A stretch of 64,000 nt of DNA from Stictocephala bisonia (taxonomy: Eukaryota; Arthropoda; Insecta; Hemiptera; Membracidae), in NCBI GenBank assembly GCA_035578905.1, contig JAQJVL010000104.1, positions 2,276,521 to 2,340,520 of the forward strand, given 5' to 3'. Position 1 is the stretch's first letter. Each line of letters starts with the position of its first letter. The translations under genes and the position numbers were made by a program. This document shows, piece by piece, positions 26,060 to 37,004 of the stretch. Under the pieces are notes generated by a model. That model saw only the letters and a list, made by a program, of their open reading frames with translations. It was not told the origin of the DNA and did no database searches.

Positions 26060-26680
26060 ATTCAATCAGGTTCGCGACCAAACCGCGAAAAACACACTAA
26101 AAATTTTTGGATTTTTTTTGAACCTAAAAAATTTTACATTGCAACAAAAATTGGGGACCAAAACTTCCTTTTTTGGGCTTAGAAGAACTCTGAAAAAATT
26201 TTTTTACAAAGTTCGGTAAACCCAAAAATTCCTTTTAGGGCCCTTTTTTGAACTCCCAGAAAAAAAATTTTACAAAGTCGGGCCAATTTTTCACTATAAA
26301 AGAACCCAGCAAAATTTTCCCGTTGCTTCGCTACGGGTTTTGATTTTAAAGGGCGGATTTTGAATGCAAATTGGGATTAAACTTTTCTAGAGTTGTAGGT
26401 GCTCTCTGAAAACTGTTTTCTAAAATTAAAAAGGTTCTCGACCAAAAACCCCGAAAACGCGACGTTTTAATTTTTGAATTTTTTAACTTAAACTTTTGAT
26501 TAAAAGAAAATTTGGTTCTAAACTCCTTTTAGGTCAAGAGAATTCTGGGAAAGGTTTTTTTTAACTTACAAACAGATCACAAATAAAATTTGGGGCTAAG
26601 CTTTCTTTTTAGGGCTTAAATGAACGTAATTTTAAAAAATTTTTAAAAACAAGTTTTTTTCGGGGCCCCACAAAACTCTT
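26060..26680. repeat. Two diverged ~370-bp repeat units with CCCGTTGCTTCGCTACGGG hairpin
   Basis: The motif GGTTC(G/T)CGACCAAA and the text after it, including GAATT.TT..A...AAA and CTTTTTAGG.C, occur twice, starting near 26070 and 26430. Between them, at about 26319-26338, is a short hairpin (CCCGT...ACGGG with a TTC loop). The arrangement resembles tandem 3'-end units of an arthropod repeat; the family is not identified. Confidence 0.4.
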
Positions 26681-26689
26681 TATACTTTT

Positions 26690-28275
26690 CATAAGTGCTG
26701 ATAAAAAAAAAAAAAAACATTTTAATCACGTTTCCCAAAACCAAAAAGGGGAAAAACTCGATACTTGAAAGATTGTTGATAATTTTTTAAACCTAGACAA
26801 CAGATCACAAATTAAAATTAAAACTATGAAATTTTTCGGGTGATTGAAATTACGATAGCAGTCTTGGCCGTTCACTAGAAGGGCCGGGTTCTTACAGTTT
26901 ACCCTCGGCCCCCCCCCCCCCCCCCTTTTCCCATTTTTTTTTTCCCCCCACCTCACCAGCACCGCACCCGCAAATAACGGCTCGGCTTTATACATCCAGT
27001 ACACCTTTGACCCGAACACCCGCTTTTCTGTTTTTTTTTATTTTGTCCTTTTTTATGCTTCTGAATTCTACCCACTTTTTCTTAAATATTTTCTTTGCCC
27101 CCCCTATTTTCTACCAAAAGTATTCGATTGCCTTTACCAAAAACCTTTCATCCATCATTTTTTTTCCGTTTTCCAAAGTCATAAAAACTACATTCTTAAA
27201 AGTTTTTCCCCCGGTTTAAACTTTATACAGTTTTAAAAAAACTCGTATTACAACCCGGCCACTCCACTTTTGGGGAGGGGGTTTTCCCTTTTCTACATTG
27301 GGTTTTTAAATTTTATTTTATTCTGTTAACTATTTGCTTCTTTTTCTTACTGCTTGCTTTAATTCCCAGATCTCTGCTTGGGTTTTTTAACCTTTTTACT
27401 TCATCTTTTTCTTCTAAAAAAACCCAAAACTAAATTTTCTTTATTCATCTTTAAAACTTTTTTTTGAACAGTTCAAAGACAATGGTTTTTAAAAAATTCG
27501 TTTTTGATGGGGTGGCAGTACCTCACCATGTCATAAAAAATCAATGGGGAAAAGGGGGTTGCCTTTTTTCCTCTTTATCTTTTTCTTCCCCCCTGTACAG
27601 CCTTCAAATAACACCCGAGTGCGCGCTGACATTGTCGTCACTGTCCAACAAATGGCGCAGACTTAAACCTTACAAACCCTTTACCTTTAAAAAAAGTCCC
27701 TTACAAAATAAAAATTTATACATTTGCCCCACATGTCCCCAGCCTTACTTCTATTGGGAAACCTTTTTTTGAGCTCATGGTTTCAGCAAGGTCTTTCCCT
27801 TTTTAAGTTCAGCTCTTTCGTGACAGAAAACCCTTACCGTTAAAGGGGATGAGGTTCAGGGAAAAAAAAAGACTTAAGTTTTCTGGTGAGGGCATGGCAG
27901 GGCAACTTTTACCCTTCTTTTAAACCCTTTCGAAAAACCTTAAAGTACCAAAATTAAAATTTTTAAAACATCTACAACCCCCCAAAAACTTATGCCTCAA
28001 CATTAAATCCCAACCTGGTTTTTCGGGAAACTAGGGCCCCCCGAAACCCCTTTAAATCCAAACCGGGGCCCCTCTTCCCTTTGGTGTCTATGAACCCCGT
28101 TGCAGTCCCCAACCCCGGGTCTTCTCAGGGCCCAAAAAAACCCATCAAACCCCTTTAAACCCCTTAAAATGAGGTTTGGGCGAATCAATCGTAACAGTGA
28201 TCACAAACCCCAAAAATCTAGAAAGGGAGAAAAAAAGAAGAAAAGATTCAAATTTATTCCATCCGAAAAAACAGG
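26690..28275. other. Degraded block: unassigned, includes second repeat copy and poly-C run
   Basis: Contains a 17-base C run at 26909-26925 and the second copy of the dispersed repeat at about 26950-27015. No gene recognised. Confidence 0.4.
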
Positions 28276-28279
28276 TTAG

Positions 28280-28555
28280 GGGGTCTGTTCAAAAAAAACG
28301 GAAAAAACCCCCTGAAATGCATAAAAGGGTGGGTTTTAAAAAAGGGGCCCAGAGCCCCCTGAAGTTTCACAGGGGGGTTTTTCAAAAAAAAAGCCCAGAC
28401 CACCCAAAAGTAAAAAGAAGGGGTGTTCAAAAATAGCCGAGACCACCCGAAGTAAACAAAGGGCTTTAAAAAATATACCCAGAACAAACCCCCCAGAAAT
28501 TTAAAAGAAAAATCTGTAAAGAAGTTTCTCAAAAAACCCTCCTGAAGTTAATCGT
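28280..28555. repeat. Minisatellite, ~50-60 bp unit
   Basis: About five imperfect units, each containing a TTCAAAAAA..GCCCAGACC.CCC-like core followed by GAAGT-AAAAGG. Unit length varies because homopolymers vary. The array lies several hundred bases upstream of the Helitron gene, and another minisatellite follows that gene. Confidence 0.55.
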
Positions 28556-29150
28556 GGGGGCTACGTCAAAGGGACAAAAGAAGGGGTGGGACAAGGAAAG
28601 GGTTTCTGCCCCGGGGCAATCAAGAAACTCTCATTTTCAAGTATGACCCAAACATTGAAAATTTTACAGATAAAATAGTTCCCAAATTGAAAACCCCCGG
28701 AAAAGTGCAAATTTTTGCCATTTCTTTTTAAAAAGGGAAAACAAAGCCCCGGGAAAGTGTTTTCAGAAAAAAAAAATTCAACTGCTTTTTCCCCTTTTAA
28801 AAATATCCCACCCCTTACATAGCCTTTTTTCCCCACACCATCCTTAGGGTGACTTTTTTTTAATAATATTCGGGAAAAAACAACGGTTGTTTTTCCCAAA
28901 ATTACGTCTTTGGAGCAAAAGAGATAAAAGGAACCATTTCTTTCCAAAAATAAGGTTTCCAAGGGCCCGTTTTTCTTTGAATAAGGGGGTCCAAGCTTTG
29001 AACACAAAAGCAACCGGCTTTCCTTCGATATATTTTGTTGGGGATGATAACCGTGAAAGAGACATTTGCTTGGGGGACTTTCCAAAAGTCAAGCCAACAT
29101 TGGTAGGCCACTCCAAAAAATTCTCATGACCAAAAAAATTTTATCAAAAA
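28556..29150. other. Between minisatellite and Helitron gene: unassigned
   Basis: Overlapping open frames on both strands (174 codons on the minus strand at 28561-29085) are homopolymer-driven and show no domain. It could belong to the Helitron 5' region. Confidence 0.3.
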
Positions 29151-32100
29151 TTTAAAGCTGCTAAAATTTTGTTTCCCCCCGATAACAAGATTTCCCGAAA
29201 TTATCACGGGGGACCAAAGCCTTCGAGTGCCACCAAGGGGCGTTACAATCTCCTACCACTAAAGAAGGTTTCGGGCCCTTTATTGTAGGGGCCCGGTGTT
29301 TGGGAAAACGAGACTTTTGCTATAAAAGTAGGGAAGACAAACTGATAAGAATCAGTACTACATCAGCGTAAAAATTTTCTTCGTATCCTATCGTTCTCCC
29401 GTGGTGAAATGGCTATTGTTCACATCCCCACGTGACCCAAACACCCAAAACAGCACTTAAAAAACCCCGTGCTGCAGCTGATTTCTAAAGGGTTAAATTT
29501 AAAGGGGGCAGAAAAGGGGAAGAACCTATTTACTTTTTTTTCGCAACCCCTTTAACCAATTTTTTTGGGTTATATGTTTCGCAAAAATTGAAACAGAAAG
29601 GCTAAACCTTTACGAAACAACCAAAAAAAAAGGGGGTGGATTCCCACAATCATTGGGGTGGCCCTTTTAAAAAGGAAGCTCGGTATCGGACTGGGTTAAA
29701 AGGGGGTTTTTCTGCCCAACTTCCTGGAGGCCTCGCTACTTTCATAAGCGTTTTCTCGGTTTTCCAAGGGCCTAGGTTTCCCCCATTTTTTGGGGCGTCC
29801 AATTTTCTTTATTAAATTTTACCCGGGAACCCAAAAGGGGGAGAATAGGGGAAATGCTAAGGAAGGGCGAAGTCAGCACAGACATACTTGGGAGCGCGGT
29901 TTTCACTTAAAAGTGAAACTTTTATGAAAAATAACGAAAGGTCATATTGGGGCATGGAAATGCACTGGGGGGCCCCTAAAGGGAAAAAAAAAAGGCCCTT
30001 TCCCCAGTCCTTCCCCCTTTTAAAAAAAAAGTTTTTTCCCCATGTGGACAAAATTATTTGTGCAAAATACCTGGAAACCCCGACTTTTGACCCCCGCCCT
30101 CCATTGAATTTTTGAATCAAAAAGATCCCGGGCCCCTGTGGGCTCTCACAAAAATTTTGCCCGTAAAGGTTTAATTTGGGGCTGCAGCAAAAAGGATCCC
30201 CGTCCTCTACTTAAAAAAACACAACTGGGAAGACGGTTTTTCCCAAAATTAAACCCTAGGGGTTTTTTCCTTCAGATGGGGATTTGTTGTTGACTTTAAC
30301 GGGGGGAAAACTTGACAGCAATGGGGGGTACCTTTTAACCCGGCCCTTTTTTCGCACCTTTTCACGCATATCAACATCGAGTACTGCAACTCTTTCAAGT
30401 TCTACAAATATATTTTCAAAAACGGGCAACAAGGGCCCCATCAAACACTTTTAAAAGTTGAAAATGAACTTGACGAGGTTTACAAGGTACCAGAAAAAGG
30501 CGCTACATTTTACTTGAAGCTGTCTGGGGGAATTCCCCGCTTTCCTAACTACGCCCCTCCCCCAGTCCTTTCTTTTGGGAGTTAATTAAAAACCAAAAAG
30601 GTTTTTTTTAACGAAGAGAAAGCAGGGAAAAAACTAAACAAACCCCCCAAAAAATACCTTTTTGGGGTTTTTTTCGATCTGTCAAAAAACCCTGCGGTTT
30701 TCAAAACCCTCCTTTACCCTGAAGTTCCTCTAATTTTTGTATGGAAAAAAAAATACCTTTTTTTAGAAGAAAGCAAGGGAAAACGTACCCGGGGAAACCC
30801 CGGGGGGAAAAAAAAAATCGGTTTTTGGCGGTATAAAAACTGGCCCCCCTAATTTAAATCTGAGTGCTAAAATTTTTTACGCCTTCCCCCTACACGAAAT
30901 TAAAGGGCCTACTCATTTGAATTTTCTAGGAACAAATTTGTGGTCCCCCCAAACGTTTCAGTCTGCCTGAAAAGCTCTTGGTTTTGCTCAAACGACACCC
31001 CCTGGGGTCGAACCCTAAAGGGCCTTTACTCTCAACCCCCCCTCCAAGATCCGCGAACTACTTGCCCTTTATTTGGGTTTTGCCAAGTAAGTAGCCTCCA
31101 CATTAAGGGGAAAAAACCGCCGGACAGTTTGGCGGACGAACGTAAAAGGTCGATGGGACAGAGTTTGGGGTGTGCAACAGCGTTTGGGCATTGTTACAAC
31201 AAAAATTTTGGCTTTTTTCTCGAAGATTTGGTTTATTTAATGTCTGGGAACCGTCCCCCAAAAAAATTTTCTTCCTAAAACCACTTCCCCAGCAAGATCC
31301 ATCACTAACAACCCCGGGGCGCCTCAGAGAAATTTCTTTCGATGTATCCACTTTGGGAAATGGTTTCCCCTAAATTTTTCCAAAGCAAAAAAAGAACAAC
31401 TGAATAATTTTCAAAAAAATTACCTCAGTATTATTTTTAAAGCTGGGGAAAAATCTTTTTTCCCGGCCCCCCTGGGGGTACCGGGAAAAAAATTTTTGAT
31501 CAAATTTTTTGGGTTTGCAAAAATAAGGAGTGAGAAAAAATTTGCCATCGCATTGCATCCCGGCATTTCTTTGGGGCACTGCTTATGGGACCCCGAACCA
31601 CCAGAAAAAACTTTTTTGCAACAAATCAAGACAAAGCAAATGGCCAGGTACCCCAAAGGGAAAAAGAATTTAAAAATTTGGGAAAGATGTACATGGCCCC
31701 AAAAGGGGTAAAAGCTCGGACAGGAAAAAAACCCTTTTAAGACAACAGGGAATTTCAAAAGCAATGGGGGGAGTAACGGTTTTGCTTGGGGGAGACTTTT
31801 GGCAAACCTTGCCCGTAACCTCGAGGAAAATCGGGCGGGGAGGGGAAAGGGGGGCCTTAAGTCATCCTTCTTATGGCCAAAAAATTAAAAATCCTGTCCC
31901 TTTTTTTAGTTAACATGAGAGTTCATTTTTAATGGGAAATTTTAAAGCAGAAGAATTTTCTACATTTTTTAAAAATAATGATGGTAAACTGCTTGAAATT
32001 TAAAAAAGGAAATGTCAATACCTCAAAATTTTTTTGTCATACTGTTATGTAAGAAAACACGCCCGACAAATATACCAAAAATTTTAAAAGACAATGGAAA

Positions 32101-32810
32101 AATTTTCCAACAAAGGTTTCAAGAAGGGCGATTTTTACCCCAACTAACATCGGGAAAAATAATAAAACCCTTTTGTTTTTGAAAAATTTCCCCCTGCTGT
32201 TTTTTGAGGTTTTGAACTTGGCTCCGTGGGAACAGAAAAAAACCGGTTTAAATATCCCCCCGGATTTTCTCCACACTCCCGAAACCCCCCCCGGAATTCC
32301 CCTCCCTGGTTTTTTCTCAAAAGTCGGGGCCCCAATAATGCCCCCCAACCCCCGCAACCTAAACCCTCCCCAAAATTTTGGGAACGGTACCCGGGTGCAG
32401 GGGAAAAACTCGCATAAAACAGTTTTGAAGCACAATATTTTTCAGGCGTTGGGCAAGGAAAAAACTTTTTTAATTTCCCCCCAAATTCCCCCTTATTCCC
32501 TCCCGACTACCATTTTGCATTTTTAAAAGGCTGCAGTTCCCCCAAAAAATTTTGCATGCCATGACTATTTAACAAGGCACAAGGGGAAAGTTTTAAGATG
32601 GCTGGGGGAGATCTGCAATGACTGTTTTTTTCCCATGGCCCCGTTATACTACATGTTCGAGTTTAAACTCATCTGGAAGTCTGGTCGCCCTTCAGCCCGA
32701 AAAAAGGATAAAAAAAGTTGTTTACAAAGAGGGACTAACATTAAGAAAACAACAAAAACTCAATTTTGGCTGTCCGTATATATCTATCAACAAAAATGTA
32801 CTAAAATAAA
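29150..32810 (+). pseudogene. Helitron transposase (Rep plus helicase), many frame breaks
   Basis: The + strand, read with frame changes, follows a Helitron protein from end to end. Landmarks are RYNLPTTKEV (29240), REDKLIRIS (29330), KIETERLN (29583), RYFHKRF (29735), VDKIICAKY (30044), RPLLKKTQLG (30205), HINIEYCNS (30367), KVENELDEVYK (30456), HEIKGPTHLNFL (30894) and SKIRELLAL (31048). A helicase follows with Walker A GGTGKKIF (about 31470), an IWxxCT box (about 31680) and the C-terminal VALQPEKR..KKVVYKE (about 32690-32745). Helitrons move by rolling-circle replication, using a HUH Rep nuclease fused to a Pif1-like helicase. The frame breaks sit mostly at homopolymers in the degraded block, so the underlying element may be more intact than it looks. 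The TC/CTRR ends were not located. Confidence 0.85.
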
Positions 32811-32837
32811 AATTTAAAATACTTCATATATTAAAAA

Positions 32838-33135
32838 ACCTGGTGGGGGCTGTTCCGGCAGAGGATAGGGGGACTGGGCCCTTTCCCAAAAAAAACAAAC
32901 CCCTTTAACGTTCCAGCCGAGGCTAGGGGGACTGCCTTACCAAAAAAAACTACCCGGTGGGAAAAAATTCGGGAGAAAGGGTAGGGGGACCCCGCCTTTC
33001 CTAAAACAAAACCCCCCTTGTTTTTTTCGGGGAGAGGCTTTGGTGACTCAATTTAAAAAATAAAACTACCCCGGGTGATTGATTCGCAGAGGCTACGGTG
33101 ACGCCTTTTCCCAAAAAAAACTACCCGGTTTTTTA
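32838..33135. repeat. Minisatellite, ~60-bp unit, downstream of Helitron
   Basis: About five units share a core of GCAGAGG(C/A)TAGGGGGACTG-like sequence followed by CCTTTCCCAAAAAAAACTACCCGG. Units are contiguous and start about 30 bp after the recognisable end of the Helitron helicase. Confidence 0.65.
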
Positions 33136-33139
33136 ATTA

Positions 33140-34220
33140 AAAAGTTTTAAAATTTATTTTTATTTTTTTTTTGGAAATTTAAATTGTAAATATGGCTCTA
33201 CCTGCCGGCCTCCCCCGGGGGAGACTGGTACCCAACCATTTTCTCAATTTTTTTTCGGTAAACCAACGGGGGAAAGTACTCGAGTTACTAACAAAATTAT
33301 TTTGTTCCCCGGCGAAAAACACAAAACCCTTTCATAAAGGGCCTAAGGGGAAAAGTTTCCTTAACATAACCGTAGCGAACTTGGGGACTTTCCCGCCAGT
33401 TGGGGGGGTAAACCCAAAACCGACAAATAGAATATAATTTTGATTTTCCCTTTGGGCCCCAAGGGAAAAATCTAACCCCCTTTAAAAATTGTAGGAAAAC
33501 CCTTTGGGGTTTAAAAACAAAGTTTCCCCAAAAGTCATTGAGATGCCCTTTTTTTTCTTCCCCGACAAATTTTGGCTTTGCAGTTTTTTCAATTTTTTAA
33601 AAAATTTTTTTTTACCTTTCCTTTTTAATAATCTCTTTCACAACCCAAAGGGCTTTAGAAAAAAATTTTTAAAAAAAATATTTTTTAAAACAATTTATCC
33701 TCATTAGTGAAAATTAACCCCTTTTTGCAACCCTCACATATAGGGCGCTACGTATTTTTTACAATACAAAAAGCTTTTTATTTTACTGGCCCCTATCAAA
33801 ACCATTTTTTCCAAAGGTTTTTAGAGAAACGATATAACCCATTTGGGTTTTTGGTAATTTGACTTTTTAATTTTTTTTTTACGAAGGGAAATCGAGGGGT
33901 TTTTATTGTCCCTTTGTTTTGTGATTTTGTTAGATGCTTTTTGTTGTTCAGTTGTATAATGTTTTATTCAACAGAAATGAATTATATCTATCAATAGTTT
34001 GTTTTATAAAACCTTTATTTTGAACTGTTGTGTTCTGTATTTATAATAAATTCATTGTTTTTAGCATAGCTAATACTAACTTATGTCGCAAACGATTCCT
34101 TGCTACGCAATGTTGTTGATAAAGAGCTGATGCTTCAAAACCAAAATAACTCATGTACAGTAAATAATTTGTTATTATAATAATGGGTTTTATAAAGTTT
34201 AAAAAATTAGGTCTAACTTA
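33140..34220. other. Right edge of degraded block; unassigned
   Basis: An 81-codon frame starts at 33192 (MALPAGLPRGRLVPNHFLNF); no family recognised. Normal sequence texture returns at about 33900. Confidence 0.4.
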
Positions 34221-34222
34221 CA

Positions 34223-34370
34223 TATTTTTAGGATGTAATAAAAATTAAAAACTGAGTACCCTTTAACATTTTGATTAAAATTGATTATTATTTATTGATA
34301 ACAATCAATTTGAAATCAAAAATGTTAAAGGGGAGCTTAGATTTTAATTTATTTACATCCTAAAAATAAT
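34223..34370. mobile_element. Foldback MITE, ~148 bp
   Basis: The two halves are inverted copies: the left arm contains ATTTTTAGGATGTAAT and CCCTTTAACATTTT, and the right arm has the same motifs reverse-complemented, ending ACATCCTAAAAAT. About 20 bp of AT-rich loop separates them. No coding capacity. Confidence 0.65.
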
Positions 34371-34371
34371 G

Positions 34372-35160
34372 GTTTTATATAATAAAACAGTGCAATGTCC
34401 TATACCATATGATTGAATAGTTATTGCTTGTTGTTCAAACATATGTTTCAAATGTCAAGTTCTCAACTAATCTTTGCGAGGATTATTTTTCCTCAATACT
34501 CCTATAATATAAAAAAAGGATTCAGGCAGATCTTATTTTATTCATAATTACAAGATTAATATATATATATATAAAAGATTATAAAATTTTTTTTATACAA
34601 TTAAAGTATACACCTGTATGCATTTTCTTGTTTATAAGGGGATTATGAGCGTTTTACCAAAACTCTACATTTTCACACAAAACTGTTTAGTACTTTTGCT
34701 ATGGGGTATGGTAATCCATAGGCCAGGCGGCATAATCATTGTAAGGGTTAAAAAGGCTAATGGAGCAATGTACACACCTCAAATAAGTGGATAAAGGTGC
34801 CAATTAAAAGAAAATTTTCCAAAACGAAAGTTATATCCAAAACTAATGTTAGTACTAATAATTTGTTTCAGATCTTAGAACAACATAACATTGTTTATGA
34901 ATCTCAGAAAAGTTTTAATAACAATGTTCATGTTCATAATTATAATAAAATAAATTGTAATGGCACAGACTCCAACAAGAGGTGTACCAAAAAATGTTTA
35001 AAACCTAAAATGACTTCAATAAAACATCTACAATCAAATAAAATATTGACAATAGCTAGTTGCAGTTAAGAGAGGGGTGCGTCTATATTCCTGGAACAGA
35101 TAAATGATGGCATACTCCAGATTTTTAATTTTAATCAACCAGGTCCCCTATTAAGCCTTT
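34372..35160. other. Unassigned; 90-codon open frame at 34797-35069
   Basis: The frame encodes a Lys/Asn-rich peptide ending KRCTKKCLKPKMTSIK. It follows an AAAG-GTG junction but has no recognisable acceptor tract or domain. Composition is as expected for an AT-rich chance ORF. Confidence 0.3.
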
Positions 35161-35164
35161 GCTT

Positions 35165-35245
35165 GAATAGGGGACCCACCCACCCACCCATACTCGGTGC
35201 AGTGGTATTGACCCACACAACCCACCCATACATGTGGCATTGGTA
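35165..35245. repeat. Two-unit outlier of the CACCCATAC minisatellite
   Basis: Two imperfect units of CACCCACCCATAC...GTGG(T/C)ATTG, the same family as the large arrays at 37-40 kb. Confidence 0.7.
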
Positions 35246-35552
35246 TCGAGTCTAGTATCAGTCGATCATATTTGCTAGACTATATGCTGTATTGCTACTG
35301 TAAGTTTGTATCAATAGAAGATAATAAATACTCAACAACTTTTAGCTGTACTGGAAATCATAATTTCAAACTTTGTTAACTTAAGTTAAACACGGAGATT
35401 TCCAGAAACTTACTAAAGCCCTATGGGTGCACGACTTACAACCATTTTGAGACCACATCATTACAGATATTTGTCAAACTGCTTTTAATTTTAATTTCCA
35501 TATCTCTCTAGATTATGGCATCTGTTAAAATAGTAATTCAATGTATTTTCAG
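35246..35552. other. LANCL intron sequence
   Basis: AT-rich, no feature; ends in the pyrimidine tract and AG (35551-35552) of the next exon. Confidence 0.4.
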
Positions 35553-35705
35553 GCTATTGTCGATAGTAGAATGATGTAATTGCTGCCAATCCCGACACTC
35601 CTGATGAGTGCCTGTATGGTCGAGGCCGGGATATCTCTATTCTTTATTGTTTGTCAAGAAACACCTTTGGTCCACAGTCTATTGACCCTGTTGCATATCA
35701 AGAAG
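35553..35705 (+). CDS. LANCL exon with indel damage (GR-GYLY motif)
   Basis: This is an internal LanC-like exon, equivalent to the segment just before the GAAHG motif. It follows a good acceptor (TGTATTTTCAG|) and ends at GAAG|GTAACT. Three stretches, each in its own frame, read AIVDSR, then NDVIAANPDTPDECLYGRG, then GYLYSLLFVK, then NTFGPQSIDPVAYQE. The family has a (P)DE.LYGRAGYLY(A/S)LL.(V/L)N...(F/I)G pattern here. To stay in frame, single bases must be added or removed near 35570, 35617-35623, 35660 and 35703. All are length changes of A or G runs; no missense or nonsense change is needed. That pattern suggests sequence error rather than pseudogenisation. It precedes the tandem exons at 43.9 kb. 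Confidence 0.75.
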
Positions 35706-35793
35706 GTAACTGTCATTGCTTACTGTCTATTAAAACTACTTTCCCACATAAGTACATTTTTTGTAGGTCTTTTTTTGTATCGTTTTATAACTA
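35706..35793 (+). other. Start of LANCL intron, 5' of the mariner derivative
   Basis: Ordinary intron sequence ending in the TA target site of the adjacent element. Confidence 0.4.
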
Positions 35794-36577
35794 CAAGGGT
35801 TGTTTGAAAAGTAACCTCTGTTTGCTTACTGTGTGGGAAGTAGAGGGGATAGGGCTGCCATCTTGCACTGGCGGACATGGCAAGCCAGTAGGCGTCCAGC
35901 CGCATTAGAGTGAAGGTTGTCCTAGTGCTAAGCTTGTTTTCAGGTGCTTGTCGAAATGAGTGCTGCAATAGGAAATTCCGCAAAGTTTGAAGTACGTATT
36001 GTCATTCGATCTTTCGTAGCTAAACAGTATTGGTCAGCAGCAATTCATAGAGAACTTGTGCTGTGTATGGGTCAAATGTAATGAGTGCAGGAGTTGTTTG
36101 GAATGGGTTTGTGTGATTAAAACTGGCAGAACAAATGTCCATGATGAAGAAAGATGTGGCAGGCCGTTTGTGGTCACTGATGATCTGATTTGAGAAAATT
36201 AACGCACAAATTTGTTATAACTGACGCTTTACCATCTCAGAACTTTTGGAAGAATTTCTACAAATTTTTAGGACTGTTTATACTAGGTTTTGTACAGAGA
36301 ACTGACGGGATAGGTTACTGAAGGTTTTGTACTCAATGAGTACCAAAAATTCTTTCAGAAAACCACAAAACTCGAATGACAGAACACACTTCACACTTCG
36401 CATGATTTTCTATTGCAGCACTCATTTTGACAAGTGACTGAAAACAAAATAGACAACCTTCACTCTAAGACGGCTGGACACCCACTGACCTTCAATGCGC
36501 GCCAGCACAAGTTGGAAGCCCTACCCCTCTTCTTCCCACACACTGAGCAAAGGAGGTTACTTTCCAAACAGCCCTCG
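35794..36577 (+). mobile_element. Mariner-like element with ~210-bp inverted ends, internally deleted
   Basis: The left end (CAAGGGTTGTTTGAAAAGTA) and right end (inverse of CGAGGGCTGTTTGGAAAGTA) are flanked by TA on both sides (35792-35793 and 36578-36579), the Tc1/mariner target duplication. The inverted arms extend about 210-219 bp and include the start of the transposase: an ATG at 35956 gives MSAAIGNSAKFEV, and the right arm carries the same start in inverse. After the left arm the transposase continues through helix-turn-helix motifs (AIHREL, TNVHDEERCGRP) with stops and frame changes to about 36300. It then meets the inverted copy; no DDE/D catalytic region is present. It cannot mobilise itself. 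Confidence 0.8.
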
Positions 36578-36579
36578 TA

Positions 36580-36868
36580 AATGAAGTGGTATCATTGATG
36601 CTGGTTAATTAGTAATAAAAATAGCCAAGTTTTCATAAACATCTCTTCAAAATAATTTATTTATTTTCGATTGATATTATATGTTTTGTAAATAATTAAA
36701 TGTAAAATATAAAGTTTATCTAAGAATTTCTATAAAAAATATTGCTGATCAAATGTACATTCTAATCATTATTTTGAAAAAAAATCTTATTACAGAATGT
36801 TTTAATTAATACATTTTAATTTTACAGAACAACAAATATTTTTGATACTTGTAGTAATAAGTCAGATG
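36580..36868. other. LANCL intron, AT-rich
   Basis: Nothing recognised. Confidence 0.4.
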
Positions 36869-36909
36869 ATTGCTATTAGGTAAAATATCTTATTCTACCT
36901 AATAGCAAT
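36869..36909. repeat. Perfect 14-bp inverted repeat
   Basis: ATTGCTATTAGGTA is followed after 13 nt by its exact reverse complement. Confidence 0.9.
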
Positions 36910-36911
36910 AT

Positions 36912-36952
36912 CTTATTTGTCCTACTAGTCAATTACTAGTAGGACAAATAAG
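36912..36952. repeat. Perfect 18-bp hairpin with 5-nt loop
   Basis: CTTATTTGTCCTACTAGT, loop CAATT, then the exact reverse complement. It starts two bases after the preceding inverted repeat. Confidence 0.95.
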
Positions 36953-37004
36953 TAGAAGTAGGAATTCTATAGAATTAAATTCATCACAATAAGTCAAAAG
37001 TCCA

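Larger units (their letters stand above)
9541..33900. other. 24-kb block of degraded, homopolymer-rich sequence
   Basis: From about 9541 the texture changes abruptly. Nearly every few bases form runs of 3-5 identical bases (AAAACCCC, TTTTGGGG, GGGGTTTT), and this persists to about 33900, where normal sequence resumes. Transposon proteins inside it can be followed only by changing frame every few codons, with lost or added bases at homopolymers. This is how unpolished error-prone long-read consensus looks, not natural decay, which would also give many substitutions. Gene content here should be treated as approximate. Confidence 0.75.

Noticed and set aside
28561..29085. 174-codon ORF on the minus strand
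   Set aside because: Lies in the degraded block, where homopolymers inflate open frames; Phe/Lys/Gly runs and no domain.
34797..35069. 90-codon open frame
   Set aside because: Lys/Asn-rich, no domain, no convincing splice or promoter signals; expected by chance in AT-rich DNA.
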